Counted from the first letter of the stretch, positions 46,501-59,718 are shown. The stretch: DNA of 64,000 nt from Coniella vitis (GCA_011317545.1 WUJK01000008.1:1116001-1180000), one strand, 5' to 3'. Translations and numbers: made by a program. Notes: generated by a model from the letters alone, not told the origin.

Positions 46501-49500
46501 GGCCCGTACCTCAGCCCTGCGTGGGGAAGCCTCAAGCGTGATGGATGGCAGGATGGTTCAGGGGACATTGCTCGAAAATGACGGCAAGCCAAAGTTGGAG
46601 AAAGACAAGAGAAACCCCAGATTCTCTCCAGATGAAATCCGGGGAAATGTCCATCCCCCACACCCCCCTCCCGGCTGGTCGGTCAGTGGTGAGTTGGAGT
46701 CGGAAGAAATGCGGAGAAGCAACAAGACGACAACGACATCCCTCCCGTCGGCTTGTTACAACGCTGGCTCCGTCGGATTGCATTTGAAGCCTTTTGTCTA
46801 GTTCTGTACAAAATCTCCAGTAGGGAACAGAAAACACGTCTCGAGGCTGTATGACTATTTCCCTCCGAGGCTTCGCTGGCCAGCAAATTTGAAGGCTGAA
46901 GCTGTAGGGCTTCAAAGTATAGATTGAATAGTTATTCTACCACTGTGGTTTCGAAGTAGGACTTGGTTTTGGAAAGGTACCTTGCAATCCCAAAATATCC
47001 TTGCCCATGGTGTTCAAGCAAAACACAATTCACTTGACATGCCAAACCAAATGTGTTGAAATCTTTTATGAAACACATTCGGCATGACTGGCGTTCGAAT
47101 ATGTATCAATACCTAAAATATAGGCATCTTTCCCAGTACCCTTCAACGCGATGAAACTCGCCGGTACATATCGATCTTGTCAGGACAGGGGACGTTATAG
47201 AGCGATAAGGCTGCGCCCAGCCCTACTCGGCGGAACGATTCTGAAAACAAGAAATATGCAGACCACCACCTGGAAGACAAGAATACAATAGCAAAATTTG
47301 CGGAATCGTAATCCATGCTACTGTTCCTTTCGTTATGTGGTGCAGAACTCGCAAGTTATCTCGTCGACATTGGGTGCGAACATACCTCGGCCCCACGCCT
47401 TGAATGTACCATGACTGCATTTATAAATTATTTTATTGTATAGTGATAACAGTTATATTTGACTTTAAGTTATTGTCTTGAATTTAACTTTGGTCCATCA
47501 TACGAAGATGATCATATCCTCCTCACGAGGATAGTCCCTAACGTTACTCTACAGGAAATTTTATATTTCTTTTTAGCAGAGTCTTCGTGCAAAAGTAACG
47601 CCTCTTCGCTTCTACTTTGTTTGACCTCGACACCGGACCTACTTTCTTTTTTTCGTTCAAAGCATATGTCTCGTGTCATCCAGCCTTATAGACCCAGGAA
47701 ACAAAGTAAAGCGTCTTTGGCAGGTATACACTTTCTGGCGGAAGAAGACCCCATCTATGATATGCTTTGGCAATCACTTGGAGCATATTTACACATGTGC
47801 CACTATTCTGCTATCAGCCTGTGTGTTCCATGGATTACGATTAAAACATCAACTGAACTCTCTGGAAGTAGAGTATTTTTGAGAGGTGTCATATGATTAT
47901 TTGGGCGGCAGAGTGAATTCTTTGTTTTCTTTTTCAGACCTCAAACAGCAGCCCTCCATTCCCGGGTGTTTAAGTAAATTGCAATCGTGTGCCTGAAAGC
48001 TTGCAGAGTATGAGCTGGGAGATTCTTGATCCAAGGTGTTCTCGAGGCGGATACGGGAGAGCTCCATACCAAAAGTATTTGAACGCCACTATTCAGTGCG
48101 GAGAGCGAAATGATCTATTGTATTGAGGCAGATTTTCGGGAGGAAGACACGGAGTAGTTGAAGAGCTCGTTGGATGATTCCAAACCAGAAACCTATAGCT
48201 CATTCTAGAGCATTTTCATCAAAACTCGACTATGAGAGGAGGTGAAAATTGATCTGTTTGAGGCTCTCATACTTGGGCTACGCACGTGAGTCATGAAAGA
48301 AGGTATATTACTTCAGTATGTTTACATTCATGAATGTTGCGTATCCAATCACCAGAGTAAATTGTTTCTAGCTATGCTCATGTTGAGTAATAACAAGGCG
48401 TGAGTATGATTGTAGGAAGGTTGCCAGGTATAGCCTTGTCTGCAGCTCGATGTTCGAAACCCATTGCCGCAATGAAACGGATAAAAGCACATTCTCAGCT
48501 GCAAATCCCAAACAACTCTTTCAGTTTAAATATACACAACGGAAGAAGATTAAAGCAACAGCCTATGGCCATAATATGACTATTTGGTACCAGCAATTGA
48601 CGACAACACCCGATCATGATCTGATAATTTTCACTGTACTTTGGACTATGGCTTCCAAAGCAGCATATATAAAGAACTATCAGCGCGCCACTCTAGCGAC
48701 TAGTCAATATGCTTGCCTCGCTGCCTATAGTCTAGAAATCGACTATCCTGCTATGCAATGACCTCGCGCAAGATCGAAAGGCGTAACATTCATGGCTACT
48801 CGAGATCTAGCATCGATATAATCTTTTGGGGTTAGACTTGATGTAGGTATATGTAAATACAAATTATGCACCTGTCCCAGTATGTAAATGATGAACAAGT
48901 CTGTCCACACAACACTGACTGACAGGACAGCGTGACCTTGTAAGAGTACACATCGTTTTACACACTGGCCACTGAAGACGTCAACTGACTTGATGTTACA
49001 TTCTGCGTGGCCGAGCACACTGCCTAGCGTGTGACAAGCAAACCAGTAATAACGTGAAGCCCTGCGAGTTGATGTTCGGCCCTTTTTCTTTCCCTCTTCA
49101 CATAGTACAATGGACGGGGAACGTTTTCCCCAAATATCCTGCCATGAAAGGTTAGAAGAATGAAAAGAGACCAACCCTGTCCAATGAATGACCTGAAGAT
49201 GGATGAGCTCCTCCTTGTTTTTGCCCTCGAAGTTGTGTTGGATAAGATTTTGATCACCTCTACTATTACTGGCAACTAGTCACAGTAAACCACAAGCAGA
49301 CACTACGCATAATTTCTATTGGTTTCTAGCATGTGAGTCCAGTGCGAGATTAGAGAGGGGTGATCTTATCTCCTTCGGGCCACAGACGAGGGCATTGCAG
49401 TATTAAGGTAGTCACAAGTATTACCCATGACCTTCTTGGCAACTGGTCGAGGAGAGCCAGGGAGGCAAAGTTGGGATGACAGTGGTTGTTCAAAGTCTTC

Positions 49501-51072
49501 TTTACTAATACGAACACTTCGAAGGCCGGATCGAGTATGTATAGCAGTTGTGCATAGGGGAGGAACAATAGGATCACTGAGCCCTCGGGATACGAAGGAG
49601 GGACTTGTTCCTTGTTCATAAATACAGGACTTAATTAATAATTGCAGGATTTCCGGTGACAAGGGAGAGACCTGGCAAACTCACAGGGAACTAAATAAAT
49701 TGCCAAAATGTCAAGGCAACTGCCGATATATGGGTGTGTGTGCCAACATAGTCAGTCAGCGAGGCACATAGACTACGGAACCGAGGCTAAGCCATGCCCC
49801 TACAAAGACGTAACAGAATTAAGAAAGTCCTTTTTCGCGAGACCTTGAACCGCTTTTTCTTCTCTTGTGCAGAAACGCGGGGTGCAGAAGACGATCATCA
49901 TTCGGTACTGCCAAATTCCAAGCAAGCCAGCCGTCCATCAGCCATGTAACGTCAGCTGCAGGTTGCTGATTGGAAAAGAGCCAAGCCAACACCTTGTTTT
50001 TCTTATGTGCATCTCAGCCCAGGTCAAAAACCAAAAAAAGAAATAATAATGATCTGTTCCTCGTGCCGTTGCTAGTCGGCATTGTGACGCATACGTCTTT
50101 TTATTTTCCGGCTCGTGAACGTTTACCGAGCTACCAGTCTGTGCAGGACTCGCTCGCTTCTTGCCCCGGGAAAGGCTGGGCTTCAAAGTGCCACACGCTA
50201 TTTTTACCGGATCGTGGGGCCGAAGGTAACTCTGCGTACCGAGCTTTTGCATTATGTAGAAGTACAGCATTATCTAGCACAATTTGCGAACATGTGGCAT
50301 TTTGCCCCGCTGTTTGGTCCAAGTCACAGGGGCAGTGTACGTGTGAGCTGACAGGGAGGCAAAACAGACAGGCAAAGAGCAGACAGGACCACCCATTCGG
50401 GTGGTGGATTCCGTAATCAAGTACTTTCCAATCTTCGAAAGTGTGCAAAGCTCCTGAGGGCGGACCTGGGATGGCCCCACAACTTTTCTCTACCATCCTT
50501 ACTAGACTGAAATGTATTGCCTTTCTGGGTCATGGTAGGGGCTTTTTCGCTATGAAATACTTGCCTATTAGATCCACATACGAGACGAATACGTATGTAA
50601 GCCCACAGATACTATGTATACATAGTAAATAATATACTAAAGTATCAGCATGGTCTGTGATATCAGACGTTGGATGGGATAGCAAACTATGGATCGCCCC
50701 TGGCCAACCTGCAATCTTATACCAAGTCACTAGTGACAGGCGGTTGCAGGTCTGGTGGGCGTCTGCTGTACGGATGTGCTTACAGCACTATGCAGTTGGC
50801 GCTCTCTGCAGCGGAATAGTGGAGAGCTGGGTACTAGAACAACCACTGCAGAAGGTTGGTAGCCGCTGTGGTTGGGCTTAGCTGTTAGGGCTGTCAGGGC
50901 CTGCCCAGGTGCTGCTACTATATATACATAGTAAGTAACGCATTACTGAGTACGTACTCCACGCCCCCAAGTAAACCCCCCCCCCCAGTGAACCCACCCC
51001 AGGATCTTCAAGGCAGCACAGGTCAGCACCCATTGGGACCCCACTCAGCACATAAAGCCCGAGCCCCTTGTT
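43549..51072. other. 7.5-kb gene-free stretch beside the RIP block
   Basis: I could not support any gene. Positions 43.5-47 kb include the C2H2 factor promoter and Ser/Leu/Pro-rich chance frames (for example minus 44944-45615). Positions 47.1-49.7 kb are more AT-rich; the plus frame 47459-47896 (145 codons) has no motif or plausible exon partners and could be a decayed gene. TACATAGTA-type motifs occur at 45699, 45752, 46175, 50610-50627 (18-bp perfect palindrome) and 50925. A C-run lies at 50981-50989. Confidence 0.45.
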
Positions 51073-51124
51073 ATACGGAGGTCTGCAGCGCTTACTGTCC
51101 TATATTTCATTCCTGAATTAATTT
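51073..51124 (+). repeat. Left terminal inverted repeat
   Basis: 52 nt beginning ATACGGAGGTCTGCAGCGCT and ending AATTAATTT. It is identical to the reverse complement of 62332-62383 at 49 of 52 positions. Single-copy-like sequence ends just before it. Confidence 0.88.
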
Positions 51125-53729
51125 TGGGGTAGGGTGGGTTTTTTGCGGAGATATACTTACGCCCGTAGGCTATTTTCAGACCTAGCGCCTCGTATAGACT
51201 ATATACTAGCCCTAATATATCTTCGAGTTAATTACTAGGTCTTTATCTATTAATATTAATACTAGTATATAATTTATACTTTATTACTTAATAAATCTAT
51301 ATACTTAGTTAGTAGTTTTATAAGTAAAGTTTATCGATAAGGCTATTAAATATTATAATACTATATAGCGCTTTACTATATATAGCTCTATTAATAAGGC
51401 TATTATAGATTTCCTATATCTAGTAACTTACTATATATAATATAATAGTCTATACTTTTATCTCTATAACCTTATAACTCTCTGCCTTACTTTAACGTCT
51501 CTTCCTTCTCCTTTATAACTTACTTTAATTCTTTCCCTCCTTTCTTTTATACCTACCCTCCCTCTATCTATTATACTATTATATTTTCGCCCCTTAAGGT
51601 ACTAATTATACCTTTAAGCCTTCTTTCTATAATATATACTTTACCTTATACCCTAAGATACTAATATCGCTAAAATCCTTATATTATCTCTATAACTAAG
51701 ATCTAGGTATACCTCCTAAGATATAACTAAAATAAGGGAAGAAGGCGGCGAAGGCTATAGATAGTAACGCCTCCTCGAACTCCTCGAATATATATACCTC
51801 CTAGTCCGCCTCCGCCGCTCCCTCTATATCTACGCCGGGCTCCTCGGCTAGTATAAGCACTTCTTCTAGCTATACTACCTAATATAGCGATAAAGTCCAG
51901 CTTATCTTCGTATAAGGATTTTTTAACCTCTCTAAAGATCCTTTATAGCTTATACCTATACCTAACTTAAAGTAATACCCTAAACGCCTTAAGATAGAGA
52001 TAAAAGCGGCCCTTACGAAAACCCTATCTTTATTATAAAAGTATAACCTTCCTTTTAATTATAACTTCCTACCGCTTTATAAGATTAAATTATTAGGCTA
52101 AAAACCCCTATACCTATTATAATAGGATATTCGAGCTAATACTTTAGAATTCGTTAATTATAAATTATATAAGCTAATAACTAAGGAAATTAAATCGAAT
52201 ACTAATTTTATTAATAAGACCTACCTACTCCTTACTCTATACTACCCTTTAATATCGGTTATAATACCGAATAAAATCCTTAGAGAGATATTAGGTCTTA
52301 AGGAGGTTCGGTATATTTATATATATTAGATCTATCTTAGTAAATATAAAAATACCTTCGAGATATATTACTTATAACTACCTATTTAGTTAATATTATA
52401 AGGTATTAACTTCCTCCCTTTCGTTATATCCTAGGTACTTATATTATATCGAATACTATAAGGATAAGTTAGTATTATAGGGTATTAACTTATCCCTATA
52501 ATATCTAAATTATAGTCCTTTAATAATACCGGGTAATATATAATACGCCGATAATAAGTTCGTACCTTATAATACTAACTCTTCTTATAATCTAACCTTA
52601 AATCCTTATTAACTACCTATCGATTCCTCTAGCCTTTAAATACTTTAAGCCCCTAATCCGGGCGAAGACTTATAAGTTCTAGAACTACGCTATAACCCTA
52701 GCCGATACTATAAAGTAGTATATTAAGCTAATCGAAGTATTCGATAATACGATATTATATACTATCTATTAGATTATAATCGACGATACTTTAGCTCCTA
52801 TCCGGTTAATTTATAATAGCGACCTAGGCTTACCTAATCCTAGTTATATTAATATTAATATTACTATAAATATAATAATCCTTTAATACCTCTATTATTA
52901 TCCGATAGATCTTATAAATATAATAACTAAGCGGTATAATACCTCTAAACCGTCCCGCGAATATCCTTAGGGCTTCTTTTACGATAATCTTTTTAGAGGT
53001 ATAGCCTTATATATTTACTATACTAAATAGCGGTATAACTCTAATTTTATTAATATTAAAAAACTTTCTCTCGACCTATAAAAGATACTACTAAATAGTA
53101 TTAAAGCTATTATATTAAGAGCTAAAGCTACTACCGCTATATATAAAAGGTTCCTAGCCGATAATACCGATATAATACCTAACTATTTAGCTACGGATAT
53201 TATACTTATTATAATAGAGGTACTTATACGCTATATAAACGCTATTATATCTTAAAAGCTCGATAATTAGAAGGCTAATACTAGTATATTATATAACCGC
53301 CTTTAGAAATAAACCGGCTTTCTCGCGCTTACTACTAAGTATAATAACCTTAATAAGGGTAATAAATAGGGCCGAGGTTATAATCGGTATTAGTAAATAT
53401 TAAACGCTATAATAAGCCTTTAGCCTATCGACCTATAAGGCGTATAGCGTATACTTAGCGAGATCTACCGCCGGGCCTTACTCCTATAACCTATTATTAC
53501 CTTAGTTAAAAAGGAAGACGTACTAAACTAATTCTATTTGCTATTACTAAATAGTAATAGTATAGAATAATATATTATAAGTCTCGAATATAATAGTAAC
53601 CTTTTAAAAGTAGCTCTAGATAAGGCTAAGGTATAGTAAGATATACCTATTATATTATAGGCTTAGCGCGCCGAGCTTATATAGTATTATATAGTATATA
53701 GTCTTTTCCCTTCTTAACTACCTCTCTAG

Positions 53730-53890
53730 ATTAATTTTAAGTAGGCGATTATAGATCTCGGTATATATTATACTAGCCGAGATAGCGATAACCGTTATAA
53801 TAATTTACGGATTTCTCGCCGAAAGAACGAAGATAAATCTCCTACCTTCCCCTTTACTTTAAAAGCCTTTTAAGTTATCGGTATAATACT
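53730..53890 (+). pseudogene. Copia-type protease-like fossil (tentative)
   Basis: In one plus-strand frame, reading TAG/TAA as former Gln/Trp codons, the stretch starts with a Lys-stop-Ala-Ile-Ile-Asp-Leu-Gly pattern followed by Tyr-Tyr codons (TAT) that RIP would make from His codons (CAT/CAC). This resembles the W-x-x-D-S/T-G-A-x-H-H motif at the start of Ty1/copia proteases. Upstream (about 52600-53700) the same kind of broken frame continues with Gln/Arg/Leu-rich content, as in a gag region. The match is short and read through mutated codons, so it is only a lead. Confidence 0.35.
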
Positions 53891-54354
53891 ATTAGGATAT
53901 TATTTAATTTAAAGGATATTATATTAATAACTACTTTAGTAGATATCGATTACTTAGCTTATATAACGAAGAGTACTATTTATAATACGCTTTTTATAAA
54001 TAAGGTTAGTACGGGGAAAACCTTAACTTTTATTATAAAACGATATATCTTTATTAAAGCTTATATCCGATAATTTAAAGAACTTTAGTTTAAAGAGTAT
54101 AACGAGACGGAATTAGTACTTATTATACCGATATTACTAATAATCCTAGTAAACCTAATTAAGTAATATTTAGAGGAGATTACTAAATACTTCCCTCCTA
54201 ATACCTTCTACCTCTAGGTATTTTATAGATCCGTCTTTAATACCTTATATAATATATAGCTATAATAGGCCGTTATATCTCGGTAATAGCTTTAGGTGGA
54301 AATAGAGCTAGCTATATCTAAGGTATCGACGTTTATAATAAGTATATTATCCCT

Positions 54355-54525
54355 ATATTAGTACCTTAAGGTACGAAGTTAGTAATAATAGTTTTCCTAT
54401 ATTAATACCTTAGGGTACTAATATATACTATAAACTATATATTATTAACTTCGTACCTTAAGGTATTAATATACTCTATATACTCTATACTATTATACTT
54501 CGTACCTTAGGGTATTATTATTACC
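54355..54525. repeat. Nested hairpin repeat (ACCTTAAGGTA family)
   Basis: Four copies of TACCTTAAGGTA or TACCTTAGGGTA, with GTACCTTAAGGTACGAAGTTA on one side and TAACTTCGTACCTTAAGGTA in inverted orientation about 85 bases on. They form a palindromic structure. Related copies occur at 51589-51615, 52385-52500, 52555 and 56310-56420 in the same block. Confidence 0.6.
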
Positions 54526-56309
54526 TCTCTTATACTTACTAATATATATTACCTTTAGAATATAAGGAAGGTATAAATCTTTTTATATTCTATAACCGTA
54601 TTACGCCTTCTCTAACGGGATTAAGCCTTAGCCTTTATTAAGGATAGATTTAAGCTTCCTTACCGCTAAGGATTATAGGAAGCTAATACCTAAGATATTA
54701 TACCTAGCTATAATACTAATTACCTTATTCTTATCCGTAGTACTATTAATATAGCTTATACCGGGCCTACCTAAGATAAAGGTAAGGGTAAAGCTAAAGG
54801 TAAAGCTAATATATAGCTATTATTAGATAATACCCTAATTATAGCTTAGTCCGAGTAAGAAGTTAATAACTAGGACCTTAAGGAAGCTATTAAGCGTAAA
54901 GTAGTATTTAATAATAGCCCCGATAACCCCGATAATAAAGATAACTAGGTCTTAGAAGCTCGAGATATACCCGAGTATATACGAACTCGCCTTATTAAGG
55001 AGTAGACTAAGGCGGGAAAGCCGACTTTATTCGAACGTAACGGCGAGATTATTCTAATAATCGCGAAGTTCTTCTATCGATACCGTATATAGGAATTTCC
55101 GCCTAGATTCTACTTTTAATATATAATCCTCGACGAATATTATATTATCCGTAATCGCTTAATAGGCTAGGCTAGGGTAATTAGGCTTATCCTTTATAAT
55201 ATATAAAACCGCCCTAACTTAATTTAGAACCTATCCTTACTAATTATAATCTCTATTATACTTATTATTAATTAATAATCTAATTATTATAGCTTAGCTA
55301 ATCTATTCTAAGAGAATATAGGCTTAGAATATAATATTAACTAGGAGAAGTTATCCCTAGGCGTAGAGCTATAATTAAATAACTAGGGTTTCCTAGCCTT
55401 TCTTCCCGAGGAAATACCTAGCGAATATAAGTAATAACTTATATAAGCAATTATAAAGTATAAATAGAGGTAGTAGGTATTCGCGCCTAAATATTAGGCC
55501 TTATATAACTTAACGGAGGATAAGTAGTATACTATTATCCGCGATATATTAGCCTATATCGGTATACGCCGGGGAATAGATATAATTACCCGCTTACCCG
55601 ATTATATAAATAGGGACCTATAGCTAATCTATCCTTACGATAATATTCCCCCTTATTAGATTTAGATATATAAACTATCCTATAATCTATTTAAAGATTA
55701 GGTAAACGAGTATATAAACGCTTATTTTAAGGACCTTTATATAAAAGCGCTTAATAATACCTAAGAGTATAATATTCGGATCGCCCCTAATAAGAATATA
55801 TCTATAATTATAAAGGATAACCCTATAAAGATATCCGTTCGTCTTAATAGTAAACTAATATATATCCTAACGATTATATCGATAGATTAGCTTAGCTATA
55901 TTACTATAATTAGGAATAATCTAATTAGTAAGAGGTCGGATTAAAAGGCCCTTATTAATCTTATTAAAGCCGGTAAAGTTAAGAGCGGAGCTATATTAGT
56001 ATATAAGGTTATTATATAGAATATCCGCGATCGGGCTATAAATACCCTTATATTTAGCGTAGGCTATACCGAGGTAATCCTTTAGGGTATTAGAGATAAT
56101 AGTCTTACCTACCTTTAACTTTTTAGGTTTAGAGATAACCTATATTCGTTTATTATATTTAACCGCTATTATACTCTTTTCCGGGTCTTATATAAGTCCC
56201 CTATTAATACCTATATTCTCGATATTATAGCTAAGTATACCGCTAATTATAAGCGAACGTTAGTTATAATAGCTACTCCCTAGGAGTAGCTATAAGTATT
56301 ATATATATA

Positions 56310-56420
56310 ATCGATTTAGTATTATAAGGTATAAAGGTTTTCTTTCTAACTTTATACCTTATAATACTAACCTCTCTATTTAATTAATTCTTATTAATAA
56401 TTATTATACCTTAGGGTATT
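56310..56420. repeat. Nested hairpin repeat, second copy
   Basis: TAGTATTATAAGGTATAAAG and its inverted copy CTTTATACCTTATAATACTA are separated by about 15 bases, followed by TACCTTAGGGTATTAAC. It is the same motif family as at 54355-54525. Confidence 0.65.
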
Positions 56421-57239
56421 AACCTGCTTTATTTAGGACTTATACTAATAAATTATAATAATATTCTCGTTATAATCCTCGAAAAAGCTTTACTAACTAT
56501 CCTTTCTATTTACTCTATTATAATATCGTTTAAAAAATCAGCCGCCCTCTTTAAGTTTAATAACTTAAAGGCTATTACTAATATAATAGTCCTTAATTAA
56601 CGCTATAGCTCGGCTAGCCTAAACCTCTACTATTATTATAACCTTAGAATTTAGGTATAATACCTATAGAACTTTAGTACTACTAGATAAATATATAATC
56701 GAATTATATATATAGGTTAGTAAAAGGAAGTTATATAGATTATCCTATATATAAAAGATACGGTCTACGACTTTTTATAATATAAGGCCTATATTAAGGA
56801 AGCCGTATCCTTAGTTATAAAGCTATAGTTTCTACCTTAGCTTAAGCCCTTTAGAAAGCTTTATAAGCTATTAGCTTATAAAGTACTACGGGTTTTCTAG
56901 GCTATACCGTTTAACTGCTTTATATAGGAGATTATCTATATTATTATAATTTAGGATTTTAATTCGGTAGAGATTCGGGCCTTTATTTAGTTTTACTATC
57001 TTCTCGCCCTCCTAATCCTCTAAGTCGGCGATAAGCCTAGTATTATAGTTAATTATCTCTTACCGCTACTCTATAAGAATCTAGATATTTTATTATATCT
57101 ATAGCTTAACGGTCTCGAATAGGAGAAGTAAATACCTTCTAGCGTCGAGTACTTAACGTAGGATATAATAGGTATTATTATTACTACTATTAAGAGCGGA
57201 GAGAATAATAGTAATAATAGTTAGGTATATTAAGAGCGC

Positions 57240-57560
57240 TCTAAGAGACTATTATTAGAGTTTAGTAGTAGCCGGAAGAGGAAGTATATCCGAAATAAGC
57301 TGGATAAATCTAGCCCTATTCCGAAGGCGAAGAAAGTCCGACCCTTAAAGATTACCGAGGAAGGTTATATATCTTAGGATAGTAAGTCTAATAATAGTAA
57401 GTATAATAAGGATATTAATATTAATAGTAATATTTAAGAACTTATAATATATAAGGGTAATATCGCGAAGAGGCTTATTACCTTTAGAGATATTTTTTCT
57501 TAGTTAAGTAAGCTTATCTATAGGCTATTCTTAGTAGTTTATTATATCCGCTCTTTTCTA
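57240..57560 (+). pseudogene. RIP-broken reading frame, basic protein fossil
   Basis: A plus-strand frame runs through basic, Ser-rich codons (for example SRKRKY and KAKKVRPLKITEEG) and is interrupted only by TAG/TAA. Those stops are the expected RIP products of CAG, CAA and TGG. The original protein family is not recognizable. Confidence 0.4.
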
Positions 57561-58199
57561 GGTAGAGTATTTAGTTTAAATAATAAATTATAAATTATAT
57601 TAAGTAAGTAATAGGTCCCTTATTAAGAATATAAGAAAATTTTTTAGTATAGCTATATCTAATATAATATTATTTACTAGATATAAAAGCTTAATTATTT
57701 CGATTTTAAGACTTTAATTAAAATATACTATATACTAACTATCTTATTATTTTAACTGCTATTATAGGTAGTTAGTATAGTGCTAGCTATTAATAATAGC
57801 GGCTTTTACCGAAACTTAAATCGTCGGTATTTATTTATTAAAGCCGCTTATCTAATATAGGATTAATATCTATATAGATATAATTTTAATAGTTAACTAA
57901 TAGTAAGCCTAATTATCTTATCTAATAATAATAATAAAACGCTATAAATACCTATTATAAAGCCGAGGTTAATAATCGGGGATAGTTCGTAGCCTATTAG
58001 GTTTATCTCTAATAATAGCCTTATTAATCCCTCGCTAATAGGCTTATATAACTCGACTCTTAGGATATCTAGCTAGGTTAATCTTAACTAAGTATATATT
58101 AGTATTAGGGCTATATTAACGAATAGTATCTAGCGAAATAGTCCCTTTACTTAATAAAGATAATTAATTCGAATCGGGCTTAGTTTTATAACTAGAATA

Positions 58200-59073
58200 T
58201 AACTTCGAACTATAATTAAATATAATCGAGCTAGTAAGCTAGTAATAAATATAAAGTACCTTAACCTTAACCGGAGTTATTAGGTTATTCTATTCCCTAT
58301 ACTACTTTCGGTTAATTATCCGAATTAAGCGGCCTTAATTAAGGATATATTCGAATTAGGATATATTTCTACTAGAGAATATAACTTTAAGGACTTCCGA
58401 TTTATATATTCCTATACTTATAGTAATAATAGCTATATTAATAAACTATACTTCGATCTAAACAACCCGATCTTATTTAAGGACCTAAAGGGATATATTA
58501 AACCTAAGAGGGGGAACGGCGATATATATAACTTAGTATTTATAAATACTATTACTAAGAACGTTATCGATATTCTAGATATCGATATAAATAAGCCTAA
58601 AATACCTATATAGAAGCTATAGGGTTATCCTATTAAGGCTAAGAAGAAGGCGAAGAAGGATAAATCGGTAGATTAGAAACCTAAAGTAATAAAAAAAGAG
58701 GTTATTATAAAGTAAGAAAAGGTAAAGGAGGAAAAGGTAAAGGAAGAAGTAAAGTTAGAAGTATAGAAGGATAAGTTTAATATAGATAATTAGGATTCTA
58801 TAGCTAGGTTAGATAATAGGCTATTAGGTTTACCGGATTCTTTCGCGCTCTTCTTAGATAAGGATATTATCCCCGAGATACCTTTATAGGATATACCTAT
58901 ATTTAATTCGGAGATATACGGAAGTTTAAGAGCGGATTATAAATCGGATAATATTATAACGGTAATATTAATACTAAAGAGGAAGAGAAATACGCCTTTA
59001 GGCCCGCTACTTATTACTCGGGCGGTATTATATAGGAAGAGCTAGAATTAAGATTAGAGAGTAATAGAAAATA
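58200..59073 (+). pseudogene. RIP-broken reading frame, ~290 codons, Lys/Glu-rich end
   Basis: One plus-strand frame stays coherent for about 870 nt, with every interruption a TAG or TAA and none a TGA. The product would include YSYTYSNNSYINKLYFDL, then KPKRGNGDIYNLVFINT, a Lys/Glu-rich segment (KAKKKAKKDK, KVKEEKVKEE) and a final LITRAVLYRKS-like segment ending at TAA 59071-59073. Tyr is over-represented because CAT/CAC and TGT/TGC codons decay towards TAT/TAC under RIP. I do not recognise the family. Confidence 0.45.
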
Positions 59074-59718
59074 ATAAATAATAATACTATTACCCTATCT
59101 AAATATATATACTTACTATATTCTTATATACTTTAAAATAAATAGCCTCGGACGTATTTAATATAAAATATAACTTATAAATAATCCCTTTATTCCCCTC
59201 CTCCCCCCCCCCCCGATTTATTATCGGATTTATAAATTAATAAGGGTACCTTTTACTTAAGTATTCTAAAAGTTTTTAATAACCTTTAGTATAGCTATAA
59301 CCCGCTCGTACCTAATATTATACTTATTATTATTAATAGGGATATTTACTACCTTTAACTTAATAAGTATATTAAGCCTTATAATATTAATAAGCGTATA
59401 TTAGGGTATTTACTTATAACGCGCTTTAGCGCCTTTATATAGGATATAAGCCCCTCCTTATATATTAGGTTAATTTAAATAGGTAATAAGCTCTTTATAG
59501 CGCGATTAGCGATAAGCGTATCTGGAATAAGGGAAGTAACGATAATAAGGATTAACGGTATTAATAGCTACCTATTATATACGGGCTTATATTCGGCTCG
59601 AGATTAGTCCTAGCCCTATAGGATAGATAACCTAGGGTAGATTCTAATTTATAATTAGCTCTTATTATCTTATATAATAGTATTACTAAAAACCTACCTA
59701 TATAGCGGCGCTATTATT

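Noticed and set aside
47459..47896. 145-codon plus-strand frame in the gene-free stretch
   Set aside because: No recognizable domain and no supporting exons or promoter; at most a decayed gene.
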